Part shown: positions 31,670 through 40,087 of the stretch, piece after piece
Position numbering within the stretch: the stretch's first letter is position 1
How the letters are laid out: every line of letters begins with the position of its first letter
Assembly: GCF_004358425.1 (NCBI RefSeq)
Contig: NZ_CP037948.1
Location: 310,001 to 374,000 of the forward strand
Direction of reading: 5' to 3'
DNA length: 64,000 nucleotides
DNA from: Qipengyuania sediminis
GTDB taxonomy: Bacteria > Pseudomonadota > Alphaproteobacteria > Sphingomonadales > Sphingomonadaceae
The notes under the pieces: model-generated
The model's database searches: none
What the model was told of the DNA's origin: nothing
The model's input: the letters and a program-made list of their open reading frames with translations, nothing else
Position numbers and translations under genes: made by a program

Positions 31670-32353
31670 ATGACCGGACCCGCCCCATCCACGCCCAGCG
31701 CCGGCCCGGCGATGAAGGCCGGCATCATACCCGTCACGCCGCTGCAGCAGAACTGCTCGCTCATCTGGTGCACCCGCACCATGCGCGGCGCGCTGGTCGA
31801 TCCGGGCGGGGACCTCCCCAAGCTGAAGGCGGCGGTCGCGAACAGCGGGGTGACGCTCGAGAAGATCCTCATTACCCACGGCCATCTCGACCATTGCGGC
31901 CAGGCGGGCGTGCTGGCGGCGGAACTTGGCCTGCCGATCGAAGGCCCGCACGAAGCGGACCGGTTCTGGATTGACCGCCTTTCCGAAGACGGCGGGCGCT
32001 GGGGGCTCGAAGCCGCGCGCTTCGAGCCCGATCGCTGGCTTGCCGACGGCGATACAGTGACGGTCGGCGAGCTCACGCTCGAAGTGCTGCATTGCCCCGG
32101 CCACACCCCCGGCCATGTGGTCTTCTTCCACCGCCCCAGCCGCTTTGCGATCGTGGGCGACGTGCTGTTCGCGGGCTCGATCGGAAGGACCGATTTCCCG
32201 CTTGGCAATCACCAGGACCTGATCGCTGCGATCACCGGCAAGCTCTGGCCGCTCGGCGACGATGTGACCTTCATCCCCGGCCACGGCCCCACCAGCACCT
32301 TCGGCCGCGAGCGCAAGACCAACGCCTTCGTCAGCGACGCGGCGCTGGCCTAG
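31670..32353 (+). CDS. MBL-fold metallo-hydrolase (glyoxalase II-like)
   Basis: 227 residues. The metal-binding motif THGHLDH is near residue 71, with CPGHTPGH near 145, GDVLFAGSIGRTD near 165 and a final FIPGHGP. The order matches YcbL/glyoxalase-II-like hydrolases, acting on thioesters such as S-lactoylglutathione; the substrate is inferred. ATG 31670 is used; ATG 31712 (MKAGIIPVTPLQQNC) is equally possible and closer to family starts. Confidence 0.87.
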   Translation: MTGPAPSTPSAGPAMKAGIIPVTPLQQNCSLIWCTRTMRGALVDPGGDLPKLKAAVANSGVTLEKILITHGHLDHCGQAGVLAAELGLPIEGPHEADRFWIDRLSEDGGRWGLEAARFEPDRWLADGDTVTVGELTLEVLHCPGHTPGHVVFFHRPSRFAIVGDVLFAGSIGRTDFPLGNHQDLIAAITGKLWPLGDDVTFIPGHGPTSTFGRERKTNAFVSDAALA

Positions 32354-32359
32354 AGCCAC

Positions 32360-33382
32360 GTGATCGAACCCCACCGCGCCGCCGAAGAGCCACGCTGGCA
32401 CGCGCGCGTGGTCGCGCGGCACGCGATGACCTATCGCGAAGGACCGTCGGAGCACGAGGACCGGCCCGCGCATGTCCGCGCGGCTTCGGGGCTTGCCGCC
32501 TTCCGAGAATATCTCGCGGTCATTCAGGACGACGCCAACTGGCTGGCACTGATCGACAGCAATCAGCAAGTGACAGCGGTGCCGCTTCCGCCGAGCGAGA
32601 AGGGCGACCGCGTCTTCAGCAAGACGCGCGGCAATGCCCGCGACAAATACGATCTCGAAGCCTGCGTCACGGTCACCACCGGCGAGACCTGCGAGCTTGT
32701 CGGCTTCTCCTCCGGTTCGAGGGAAGAGCGCGAGTGGGTGCTGCGCGTGCGCGAGCCCGGCGGGGGCGGCGGGTTCAAGGCGGAGTTCGTGCCAGCGCCC
32801 GCCTTCTACGCGGCACTGCGAGGGGAGACCCAGTTCAGTGGGGCCGGGCTCAATATCGAAGGCGCGCTGTCGCTGGGCGAGGACACGATCCGCCTGTTTC
32901 AGCGTGGCAATGCCGCGCCGATAGAGGGCCGCGAAGCGATCGACGCCACGGGCGATATTTCCTGGGCCGCGCTGTGCGCGCATCTCGGCGATCCCGCGCG
33001 ATACCCGCCGCCGCCGCTCCAGAACCTGCGCCGCTACGCGCTCGGCGAGCTGGAAGGCACGCGCCTCACCTTCTCCGATGCCGAGCATCTGGGCGGCGGC
33101 CGCGTGCTGTTCTCCGCCTCGGCCGAAGCGGCGGGCGGGGAGGGCGAGGACGGGACCATCCACGGCTCCGTTCTCGGCATCATCGAGCCCGACGGCACCG
33201 CCCGCTGGACCCGCCTTCAAGACGAAGACGGCGGCGCATTCACGGGCAAGATCGAAGGGCTGACACTGAACCCCTCCGACCCCGGCAAGGTCTGTTTCGT
33301 GATCGACGACGACGACGAGGACACGCCTTCGCGGATATATCATGCGGAGGTGAGCAAGGGGATGTTGCGGGGTAGCGCCTAG
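32360..33382 (+). CDS. Soluble protein of unknown function, beta-rich
   Basis: 340 residues, no signal peptide. The sequence is strand-rich with repeating WxxL/GxVLF patterns (GRVLFSASAEAAGGE, GTIHGSVLGIIEPDG, KIEGLTLNPSDPGKVCFVIDDDD), which suggests a beta-propeller similar to those of DUF3616/phytase-like proteins, with an acidic DDDDED loop near the end. I do not recognise a specific family. GTG 32360 starts 6 bases after the MBL gene stop, so it is cotranscribed. Confidence 0.65.
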   Translation: MIEPHRAAEEPRWHARVVARHAMTYREGPSEHEDRPAHVRAASGLAAFREYLAVIQDDANWLALIDSNQQVTAVPLPPSEKGDRVFSKTRGNARDKYDLEACVTVTTGETCELVGFSSGSREEREWVLRVREPGGGGGFKAEFVPAPAFYAALRGETQFSGAGLNIEGALSLGEDTIRLFQRGNAAPIEGREAIDATGDISWAALCAHLGDPARYPPPPLQNLRRYALGELEGTRLTFSDAEHLGGGRVLFSASAEAAGGEGEDGTIHGSVLGIIEPDGTARWTRLQDEDGGAFTGKIEGLTLNPSDPGKVCFVIDDDDEDTPSRIYHAEVSKGMLRGSA

Positions 33383-34066
33383 CCCCCTTCATCCAGGCTC
33401 TGAGCCGGCGCTAAAATGAGTGACTTCGCTGCTGCAATTATTTCCCATTATTGGCTTCCTGGTAAAGCTTGCGCGAAAGGCCGCTGACTAAAGTAGAGAG
33501 TTATGCGCAATCGAGCGCATCTCGGCATCTTCGATTTCATTCCAATATCTCTTCATGTTTTGTACTGGACGGTACATCGACAGATGACTTGACGGCCTAC
33601 TTTGAGGCAGCAATGAGCTATATTCGTGGGAATGAGTATAGCGAGCGCAGTATCTATTTTCCACCAGGAAAGTATTGTGTCAAGGAGTGGGTCTTGGGGG
33701 GCTTTCGAGAGTTCGCTTCCACGCTCTTGGCCAGTCCAAGCTTGTCACGTGCTTCACCGACCGGCGAATTTCCGCATGTACCAAGGTCGGAGATTGCTCA
33801 GGATTGCCCGTCTATAGCTGGCGAATGGCGAGGTTTCGTCAATGATCACCGACGTGCCGAACGGCGCGATGTCGACCTGTTGAAAACCCCGCTTATGTAT
33901 CATAGCCAGTGATGCGACGGATCGGTGGGAGAGGTCTAAGCGTTTTCGGTCCACCCGTAATCGAGATAAGGCGTAGAAAACGGCGCGGCGAGCATCGGGA
34001 AATTAGTAGCGCGGCCATGGACTTGAACAGTCTGCTTTACGACTCGATCCCAGTCGTGAGCGAAGC
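33383..34066. other. AT-richer relic region
   Basis: 684 bp between the unknown gene at 32360-33382 and the XRE gene. GC is visibly lower than the surroundings (e.g. TTATTTCCCATTATTGG at 33437-33453). It contains one reading frame (33469-33912) with a plausible protein fragment and other interrupted stretches. No tRNA, IS end or integrase motif was seen. It looks like the remains of acquired DNA. Confidence 0.45.
33469..33912 (+). pseudogene. Fragment resembling the N-terminus of a pectate lyase/tailspike-type beta-helix protein
   Basis: Frame of 147 codons. Residues 33-80 (VLDGTSTDDLTAYFEAAMSY...SIYFPPGKYCV) resemble the opening of Pectate_lyase_3/tailspike proteins, where 'DGxTDDTxAxxxA' is followed by 'xxYFPPGxY'. 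After about residue 84 the frame loses any such pattern, and a neighbouring frame (from about 33723) reads GQSKLVTCFTDRR before a stop, compatible with a frameshift. Composition differs from neighbours. Most likely a decayed, horizontally acquired gene; it could also be a chance frame. Confidence 0.35.
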
Positions 34067-34639
34067 CTAAAGCCGCCGCACCAGCATTTCCGCGACCCCG
34101 ATCCAGGCCGGCGCTTCCACCACCTGCTGCTTCTCGCCATGGCCCGGCGGCAGCACGCCGATCTTTTCGCCGCTGCGGTCGATCAGGCGGCCGAAGGCGA
34201 AGCGGCCGCCTTTGCGGGGCACCAGCACGTCGCGGTTGACCGCGCGGCCCGCCTCCGCCGGGTCGATCTCGCGCAGCCACAGCTGATCGCCGGGGCGGTA
34301 TTCGCCATGCGGGTAGTCGATCGCGAGCACCATCAGATTGCCCGCGCCGCCCAGCGCTGTGGGGGGCAGCGCGTCACGCGGGCGGGCGAGCGCCTCGGGC
34401 CCGCGTTCGCCCAGCGCGGCGACCACCTGCACCGCCGGCGCATCCTCGCCGCGCACCAGCAGCTCGGGCTCCACGCCCAAAGCCTTGGCGATACGCACCA
34501 TCCATTTGGTGCTGAGCGTCCGCATCCCGGTCTCGAGCCGGCCGATGGTCTGCGGCGTCGTGGCGGGCTCACACGCCTCGGCCAGATCGGCCAGCGTCAT
34601 GCCCTTCTCCTTGCGGATCGCGCGGATGCGATTGATCAT
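34067..34639 (-). CDS. XRE-family transcriptional regulator
   Basis: About 190 residues. N-terminal HTH: MTLADLAEACEPATTPQTIGRLETG near residue 14, then a helix with TKWMVRIAKALGVEPELL. The C-terminal half (YPHGEYRPGDQLWLREIDP...RDVLVPRKGGRFAFGRLI) looks like an S24-type beta domain without the catalytic Ser, so it may be a sensing domain. ATG 34639 has GAGGA 7 bases upstream; GTG 34669 would add ten residues. Divergent from the DUF6456 gene. Confidence 0.78.
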   Translation of the reverse strand: MINRIRAIRKEKGMTLADLAEACEPATTPQTIGRLETGMRTLSTKWMVRIAKALGVEPELLVRGEDAPAVQVVAALGERGPEALARPRDALPPTALGGAGNLMVLAIDYPHGEYRPGDQLWLREIDPAEAGRAVNRDVLVPRKGGRFAFGRLIDRSGEKIGVLPPGHGEKQQVVEAPAWIGVAEMLVRRL

Positions 34640-34759
34640 TTCGAGGTCCTCGCTCACTCGGCGCGCCACCGCACCGGAAACCTGTTTGGTTTTTTCCCTT
34701 TCCTACACCTAACCCGATAATGCAAGAGGTGATTCGCGGGAACAAACGGAGGTTTCGCG

Positions 34760-35242
34760 ATGCCCAAGCGCCTGCTCGCCGAGCGCAAGCTGACTTCGGA
34801 AGGGCCGTGCCGGAATGCGCGCCCGCGCGCGGGCGGTCGCAGCGTGACGGTCAATCTGGCGGAATCGCCGCTCGCCTGGCTGCACGCGCGCGGCCATCTC
34901 GAAACCCGCCTGTTCCAGGCGGGCGAACTGCTGCGCGGTGATTACGAGCGCGCCGGGCTCGCCCCTTCCGTGACCATGCGGTGGGACCCTGTCCGGATAA
35001 AGGGCGGGCCCGATCAGGGGCTGTCGCCGACCGAGCGGCGGCTTGCCGCCAAGGGGCGCTTCGAAGAGGCTCTGGCGGCGGCGGGAAGCGGGCTTGCCGA
35101 TGTGTTGTGGCGCGTCGTCTGCGCGTGCGAGAGCCTGCCCGCCGCCGAACGCGCGCTCGCCTGGCCCGCGCGCTCAGGCAAGCTGGTGCTGCGCCTGGCG
35201 CTGGAGCGGGTCGCCGCCTTCTACCGCGTGCCGGGGGGCTGA
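34760..35242 (+). CDS. DUF6456 domain protein
   Basis: 160 residues, matching as I recall the DUF6456 pattern: SPLAWLHARG, FQAGELLRGDYERAGLAP, and a middle segment ending with VVCACESLPAAERALAWPARSGKLVLRLAL. Often found near regulators in Alphaproteobacteria and thought to be DNA-associated, but function is unknown. Start ATG 34760 with GGAGG 6 bases upstream. The short divergent promoter region (34670-34759) is shared with the XRE gene. Confidence 0.78.
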   Translation: MPKRLLAERKLTSEGPCRNARPRAGGRSVTVNLAESPLAWLHARGHLETRLFQAGELLRGDYERAGLAPSVTMRWDPVRIKGGPDQGLSPTERRLAAKGRFEEALAAAGSGLADVLWRVVCACESLPAAERALAWPARSGKLVLRLALERVAAFYRVPGG

Positions 35243-35262
35243 CGGCGCGGGTTGATCATGAT

Positions 35263-35850
35263 CTAGGTGTAACTGTGGTGTAACCTTTGGGCGATCTCCG
35301 CCTGCAGCCGGGGCACGATTTCCGCCTCGAACCAGGGGTTGCGGCGCATCCATCCGACCACCCGCCAGCTGGGGTGGGGGAGCGGCAAGAAGGCGGGCAG
35401 GAATTCGGCGAAGCGGCGTACCCGCTCGGTCATGCCCCAGGCGCGGGTATGCGGCAGGTAACGGGCCTGTGCATGGCTGCCGACCAGCAGCGTCAGCCGG
35501 CCCGGCGGCAGGAAGGCTAGGATGCGATCATGCCACAGGGGCGCGCATTCGCGGCGCGGCGGCTTGTCGCCTCCGCTCGCCTTGCCGGGGTAGCAGAAAC
35601 CCATCGGCACCAGCGCGACCTTTGCGGGATCGTACATGGTTTCGGCGTCGAGCCCGGTCCATTGCCGCAGCCGGTCGCCCGAGGGATCGTCCCACGGCAC
35701 GCCGCTCGCATGGACCGCGGTGCCGGGCGCCTGGCCGATGATGAGCAGCCGCGCCGTGGGGCTGAACGTGGCGACCGGCCGGGGTTCGAGATGCGCTTCG
35801 CAAGCGCGGCAGGCGGCGATCTCGGCGCGGAGCCCGTCAGGCACTTTCAA
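35263..35850 (-). CDS. Uracil-DNA glycosylase family protein
   Basis: 195 residues. The UDG motif 1 is GQAPGTAVHASG near residue 39, motif 2 is LPHPSWR near 157 (typical would be HPSxR/N), and two cysteines at the N-terminus (CRACEAH) recall the FeS family but the remaining ligands are not evident. It would remove uracil or damaged bases. It begins at TTG 35850 (or GTG 35844), overlapping the ABC-F stop, so it is translated from the same mRNA. Confidence 0.82.
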   Translation of the reverse strand: MKVPDGLRAEIAACRACEAHLEPRPVATFSPTARLLIIGQAPGTAVHASGVPWDDPSGDRLRQWTGLDAETMYDPAKVALVPMGFCYPGKASGGDKPPRRECAPLWHDRILAFLPPGRLTLLVGSHAQARYLPHTRAWGMTERVRRFAEFLPAFLPLPHPSWRVVGWMRRNPWFEAEIVPRLQAEIAQRLHHSYT

Positions 35851-37678
35851 CCAGCTCGGCGAGCAACAGCCAACGCTCCTCCGCCGCCTCCTTCTCGGCC
35901 CGGGCGGCAGCGGTGCCTTTCATGATTGTATCGAACCGCTTGGGATCGCGGGCGAAGAGATCGGGGTCGCCGAGCAGTCCCTCACCCTTGGCAATGGCGG
36001 CGTCCAGCTCCGCGATGCGCGCCGGCAAGAGGTCGTAATCGCGCTGATCCTTGAAGGAGAGCTTGTTGCTCCCCCTCTCGCTCGCGGGAGGGGGCTGGGG
36101 GGTGGGCTTGTCCTTAGCCTTCGCCGCGGGCCCACCCCCGGCCCCTCCCGCGAGCGGGAGGGGAGATCTGCGCTTGGCCGCCCAATCCTCGTAGCCACCC
36201 GCCACCACATCGACCCGCCCGCTGCCGTCGAGTCCAAGCGTCACCGTGACCGTGCGGTCGAGGAAATCGCGGTCGTGGCTGACGATAAGCACCGTGCCTT
36301 CGTAGTCGGCGATCACCTCCTGCAAGAGGTCGAGCGTTTCGAGATCGAGATCATTGGTCGGCTCGTCGAGCACCAGCAGGTTCGAGGCCTTGGCGAACTC
36401 GCGGGCGAGCAGCAGCCGGCTCTTCTCCCCGCCCGACAGCACGCCAACCTTCATATCGACGATGCCGGGATCGAACAGGAACTCCTTCAGATAGCCCTGC
36501 ACATGCTTGCGGCCGCCGCGCACATCGATCCAGTCGCCGCCCTCGGCCAGCACTTCGCGCACCGTCTTGTCGGCACTCATCAGGCTGCGCTGCTGGTCGA
36601 TCGTGACGCCGGCGAGGCTCCGGGCGATGGTGACGGTGCCGGCATCGGGGGCCAGTTCGCCGGTGAGCATCTTGAGCAGCGTGGTCTTGCCCGCCCCGTT
36701 CGCACCGACGATGCCGATCCGGTCGCCGCGCTGGATGCGCAGGGTGAGCGGGCGAATGATCGTGCGGGTGCCGTAGCTCTTGCTGATCCCTTCCGCCACG
36801 ATCACCGACTTCGACTTGAACTCCGCTTCGGTGGCGAGCTGCAGCTTGGCGGTGCCGGCGCTGCTGATCATCGCCGCGCGGGCGGCGCGCATTGCCCCGA
36901 GCTTCTCGAGCCGGCCCTGGTTGCGCTTGCGCCGCGCGGTCACCCCGCGCTCGAGCCAGTGCGCCTCCAGCTTGAGCTTGGCGTCGAGCTTCTCGGCAGC
37001 GCGCGCCTCTTCGGCATAGACGGCTTCCTCCCACGCCTCGTAGCCGCCGAAACCGACCTCCTTGCGCCGGAGATGTCCGCGGTCGAGCCACAGCGTCGCC
37101 TTGGTGAGCCGCGTGAGGAAGGTGCGATCGTGGCTGATGACGAGGAACGCGCCCTTGTAACGGGTGAGCCAGTCCTCCAGCCATTCGATGGCCGCGAGAT
37201 CGAGGTGGTTGGTCGGCTCGTCCATCAGGAGCAGATCGGGGTCCTGCGCCAGCGCGCGGGCAATCGCGGCGCGGCGGCGCTCGCCTCCGCTGGCCCCCTC
37301 GCAGGCGCGCGCCATGTCGATGCCGAGCTGGCCGGCGATGGCCTCGACCTCGTGGCTCGCGGGGGGGTGCTCTCCCGACAGCGCCCAGTCCATCAGCGTT
37401 GCGTGCCGGCCGAAGTCCGGGTCCTGCTCAAGCAGCACGATGCGCGTCCCGGGCCTGACCTTGCGCGTGCCCCGGTCGGCCTCGATGCGGTCGTCGATCA
37501 GCCGGAACAGCGTGGTCTTGCCCGCGCCATTCCTCCCGATCAGCGCCAGCCGGTCGCGCGGGCCGATGTGAAGGTCGATGCCCGGCCCTCCGTTCGCGCC
37601 ATCCGGCGCGCCGAACAGCCAGCGCCCGCCCTGGCGCAGGCCAAGGTTCTCCCAGGAAAGGATCGGAGGCTGCGCCAT
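35837..37678 (-). CDS. ABC-F family ATP-binding protein (Uup-like)
   Basis: 613 residues: two ABC ATPase domains without membrane segments. Walker A GRNGAGKTT near 50 and GANGAGKTT near 325, signature SGGERRR near 135 and SGGEKSR near 416, Walker B LLLMDEPTNHLD and LLVLDEPTNDLD. ABC-F proteins bind the ribosome. The linker before the C-terminal coiled coil contains a REP-like insertion (translated as PLAGGAGGGPAAKAKDKPTPQPPPASERG). ATG 37678 chosen because the frame upstream is not ABC-like. Confidence 0.92.
   Translation of the reverse strand: MAQPPILSWENLGLRQGGRWLFGAPDGANGGPGIDLHIGPRDRLALIGRNGAGKTTLFRLIDDRIEADRGTRKVRPGTRIVLLEQDPDFGRHATLMDWALSGEHPPASHEVEAIAGQLGIDMARACEGASGGERRRAAIARALAQDPDLLLMDEPTNHLDLAAIEWLEDWLTRYKGAFLVISHDRTFLTRLTKATLWLDRGHLRRKEVGFGGYEAWEEAVYAEEARAAEKLDAKLKLEAHWLERGVTARRKRNQGRLEKLGAMRAARAAMISSAGTAKLQLATEAEFKSKSVIVAEGISKSYGTRTIIRPLTLRIQRGDRIGIVGANGAGKTTLLKMLTGELAPDAGTVTIARSLAGVTIDQQRSLMSADKTVREVLAEGGDWIDVRGGRKHVQGYLKEFLFDPGIVDMKVGVLSGGEKSRLLLAREFAKASNLLVLDEPTNDLDLETLDLLQEVIADYEGTVLIVSHDRDFLDRTVTVTLGLDGSGRVDVVAGGYEDWAAKRRSPLPLAGGAGGGPAAKAKDKPTPQPPPASERGSNKLSFKDQRDYDLLPARIAELDAAIAKGEGLLGDPDLFARDPKRFDTIMKGTAAARAEKEAAEERWLLLAELVESA
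36069..36166. repeat. REP-like inverted repeat inside the ABC-F gene
   Basis: Left arm CTCCCCCTCTCGCTCGCGGG... (36069-36108) and right arm CCCCTCCCGCGAGCGGGAGGGG (ends about 36163) are inverted copies with a 20-base centre. The whole element is in frame with the ABC-F gene and is translated as a Pro/Ala/Gly linker. The same kind of palindrome is normally intergenic. Confidence 0.72.
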
Positions 37679-37780
37679 GGGGCGAAGGCAGGTAGGGGAG
37701 GGGGCGGGCGCGGGCAAGCCAGCGCGGCTGGATTTGGGGCGCTGAGCGGCTTATCACTGCCAACGAAAGGGGAGGTTGAT

Positions 37781-38167
37781 ATGCCGGTATTGGGGATAGG
37801 CGGCTTTTTCTTCCGCGCGAAGGATCCTGCGGCACTGAAGGCCTGGTACAAGGACCATCTCGGCGTGGGCGGCGGCTGCGGCACGGACGCGACGGGGGCG
37901 AGCAACGAATGGTTGTGGTTCACCGCGGGCGGGCCGATGGTCTTCGAGCCTTTCAAGCAGGACAGCGACTACTTCCCCGCCGATCGCAGTGCGATGATCA
38001 ACCTGCGCGTCAGCAATCTCGACACGCTGCTGGCGTCGCTGCGGGGCGCTGGGGCTGAGATCTCGCGCGAGGAGGCGATGGAGGGCGTGGGCCGCTTTGC
38101 GCGCATCCACGATCCCGAAGGCAATCCGATCGAGCTGTGGGAGGAAGCCCCAGCGAGCGGAACCTGA
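37781..38167 (+). CDS. VOC-family (glyoxalase/bleomycin resistance-like) protein
   Basis: 128 residues. FFRAKDPAALKAWYKDHLG at the start, NLRVSNLDTLLASLRGAGAEI in the middle and a closing DPEGNPIELWE are the paired beta-alpha-beta-beta-beta pattern of the vicinal oxygen chelate fold. Substrate unknown. ATG 37781 has AGGGGAGG 6 bases upstream. Confidence 0.88.
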   Translation: MPVLGIGGFFFRAKDPAALKAWYKDHLGVGGGCGTDATGASNEWLWFTAGGPMVFEPFKQDSDYFPADRSAMINLRVSNLDTLLASLRGAGAEISREEAMEGVGRFARIHDPEGNPIELWEEAPASGT

Positions 38168-38238
38168 CGGCGGCTTACCGGTTCATCGCCGCGCAAAGCG
38201 TAGCACCGCATCACGCCCGCTTGGACAGGAGCGCGTTG

Positions 38239-38955
38239 ATGATCCGATTGCCCCTATTTGCCCCCTTCGCCCTGGCTGCCATCGCCGCGCCTGCCGCCGC
38301 CGCTCAGGTGCAGCTTGCCGCGCAGGGTCCGGTGGTGGAGCTCGCGGTCACCGAGACGGTCAAGGCGCGCCCCGATATCGCGACGGTTTCTGCCGGGGTA
38401 ACCAGCCGCGCGCCCACCGCCGTCGCGGCGATGGAGCGCAATGCGACTGCCATGGAGGCGGTGGTGGCGCGCATTCGCAACCTGGGCATCGCCCGCGACG
38501 ATGTGCAGACCACGGGTATCGAGCTTGCCGCCCAGTACGATTACGACCAGGCGACGCGGCGCCAGGTTTTCCGCGGCTATCAGGCGTCGAACCGGGTCAG
38601 CGTGACCTTACGCAAGGTGCCCGATACCGGCCGCGTGCTCGATGCGCTGGTTGCGGCGGGCGCGACCGACATCTCGGGGCCCGCCATCTCGATCGACGAC
38701 GATACCGCGCCTCGGGCCCAGGCCCGCAAGGCCGCGATAGACAAGGCGCGGGCCCAGGCAGAGGAATATGCGCGCTGGGCGGGGTTCAGCGGCGTGCGCC
38801 TGCTGAAGGTGAGCGAAGCGGTCAACCCCGGCCGCCCGATGCCCTATCAGATGCGGACTATGGATGTTGCTGAAGCGCAGGCTGCGACTCCGGTGGAGCC
38901 GGGGTTGGTCGGCACCATGGTGACGGTTAGCGTGACGTATGAGATGACCCGCTGA
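38239..38955 (+). CDS. SIMPL-domain exported protein
   Basis: 238 residues. Signal peptide (LFAPFALAAIAAPAAA), then the SIMPL fold: VTETVKARPDIATVSAGV, a helix with GIARDDVQTTGI, VFRGYQASNRVSVTLRK, and AQARKAAIDKARAQAEEYARWAG. Homologues (BP26/OMP28) are periplasmic or outer-membrane proteins of unclear role. ATG 38239 has ACAGGA upstream. Confidence 0.85.
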   Translation: MIRLPLFAPFALAAIAAPAAAAQVQLAAQGPVVELAVTETVKARPDIATVSAGVTSRAPTAVAAMERNATAMEAVVARIRNLGIARDDVQTTGIELAAQYDYDQATRRQVFRGYQASNRVSVTLRKVPDTGRVLDALVAAGATDISGPAISIDDDTAPRAQARKAAIDKARAQAEEYARWAGFSGVRLLKVSEAVNPGRPMPYQMRTMDVAEAQAATPVEPGLVGTMVTVSVTYEMTR

Positions 38956-39016
38956 AGAGGCGTAGCGCCCGGTATTCACACGCTGTTCAATGCTTTGCAG
39001 GCATTGACGGTGCGCC

Positions 39017-39325
39017 ATGAAGCCCGCCCGCCCCCTCTTGCTCGCCGCGGCGCTCGTTTTCGCGCTGCCGATGACGGGCGGGGCCGCGGCCAATCAGCCC
39101 AAGGGTGACCAGGGCGCGGCGCGCAAGGAAGCGCAGGCTGGGCATATCCTCAAGTCGCGCGAGATCGAGGCGCGCATCCTGCCGATGATGCAAGGGGCGG
39201 AATACCTCGGCTTCGCTTACGATTCGACGGCGATGGCCTATCGCCTCAAATTCATCCGCGACCGGCGGGTGCTGTTCGTCGATGTCGACGCGCGGAGCGG
39301 CCGGATCATTCAGCGCAGCTGGTAG
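39017..39325 (+). CDS. Small exported PepSY-like protein
   Basis: 102 residues. Signal peptide (LLLAAALVFALPMTGGAAA); the C-terminal 60 residues (LKSREIEARILPMM...YLGFAYDSTAMAYRLKFI...VLFVDVDARSGRIIQ) fit a PepSY domain. It lies 84 bp upstream of a two-component system on the same strand, a common arrangement in which the PepSY protein may be a target or a periplasmic modulator. Confidence 0.78.
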   Translation: MKPARPLLLAAALVFALPMTGGAAANQPKGDQGAARKEAQAGHILKSREIEARILPMMQGAEYLGFAYDSTAMAYRLKFIRDRRVLFVDVDARSGRIIQRSW

Positions 39326-39409
39326 CGACCGGCAAGGAAACGGCGTTCGCGTTGACGCGTTCGGGTGAAAGGCCCAATCGGGCCATGGACCATCTGGGGG
39401 ACGACACAC

Positions 39410-40087
39410 ATGCGCATCCTTATCGTCGAGGACGAGCCGACCCTCGGCAAGCAGCTCAAATCCACGCTCGAGCAGACGGGCTATGCCGTCGATCTCTCCA
39501 CCGATGGTGAGGACGGGCACTACATGGGTTCGAGCGAGAATTACGATGCGGTGGTGCTCGACCTCGGCCTGCCCGAGATCGACGGGCTGACCGTGCTCGG
39601 CATGTGGCGCAAGGAAGGGCGGACCTTTCCCGTGCTGGTGCTTACCGCGCGCGATAGCTGGTCCGACAAGGTGGCGGGGCTCGACGCTGGCGCGGACGAT
39701 TACCTCGCCAAGCCCTTCCAGACCGAAGAGCTCATCGCCCGGCTGCGGGCGCTTATCCGCCGCGCTTCGGGCAATACCAGCAGCGAACTCATCGCGGGCG
39801 ACGTGCGGTTGGACACCCGTTCGGGCCGCGTCACCCTTGCGGGGGAGCCGGTCAAGCTGACGGCGCAGGAATACAAGCTGCTCTCTTATCTGATGCACCA
39901 CAAGGGTAAGGTGGTCAGCCGCACCGAGCTGATCGAGCATATCTACGACCAGGACTTCGACCGCGATTCCAACACCATAGAAGTTTTCGTGACGCGCATC
40001 CGCAAGAAACTGGGCGCCGACATCATCACCACGATCCGCGGCCTTGGCTACAGTCTCGACGATCCCGCAGCCGGCCCCCGCGGCTGA
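39410..40087 (+). CDS. OmpR/PhoB-family response regulator (PhoP-like)
   Basis: 225 residues. The receiver domain has the acidic pair EDEP, phosphoacceptor Asp in VVLDLGLPEIDG near 51, and Lys in DYLAKPF near 102. The C-terminal winged-helix DNA-binding domain runs from LDTRSGRVTLAGEPVKLTAQEYK. The start is ATG 39410. The 3' end overlaps the sensor kinase gene by 44 bases. Confidence 0.93.
   Translation: MRILIVEDEPTLGKQLKSTLEQTGYAVDLSTDGEDGHYMGSSENYDAVVLDLGLPEIDGLTVLGMWRKEGRTFPVLVLTARDSWSDKVAGLDAGADDYLAKPFQTEELIARLRALIRRASGNTSSELIAGDVRLDTRSGRVTLAGEPVKLTAQEYKLLSYLMHHKGKVVSRTELIEHIYDQDFDRDSNTIEVFVTRIRKKLGADIITTIRGLGYSLDDPAAGPRG

Noticed and set aside
39346..39363. Possible SOS box near GTTCGCGTTGACGCGTTC
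   Set aside because: The two GTTC halves are 10 bases apart instead of 7; not an operator by the known spacing.
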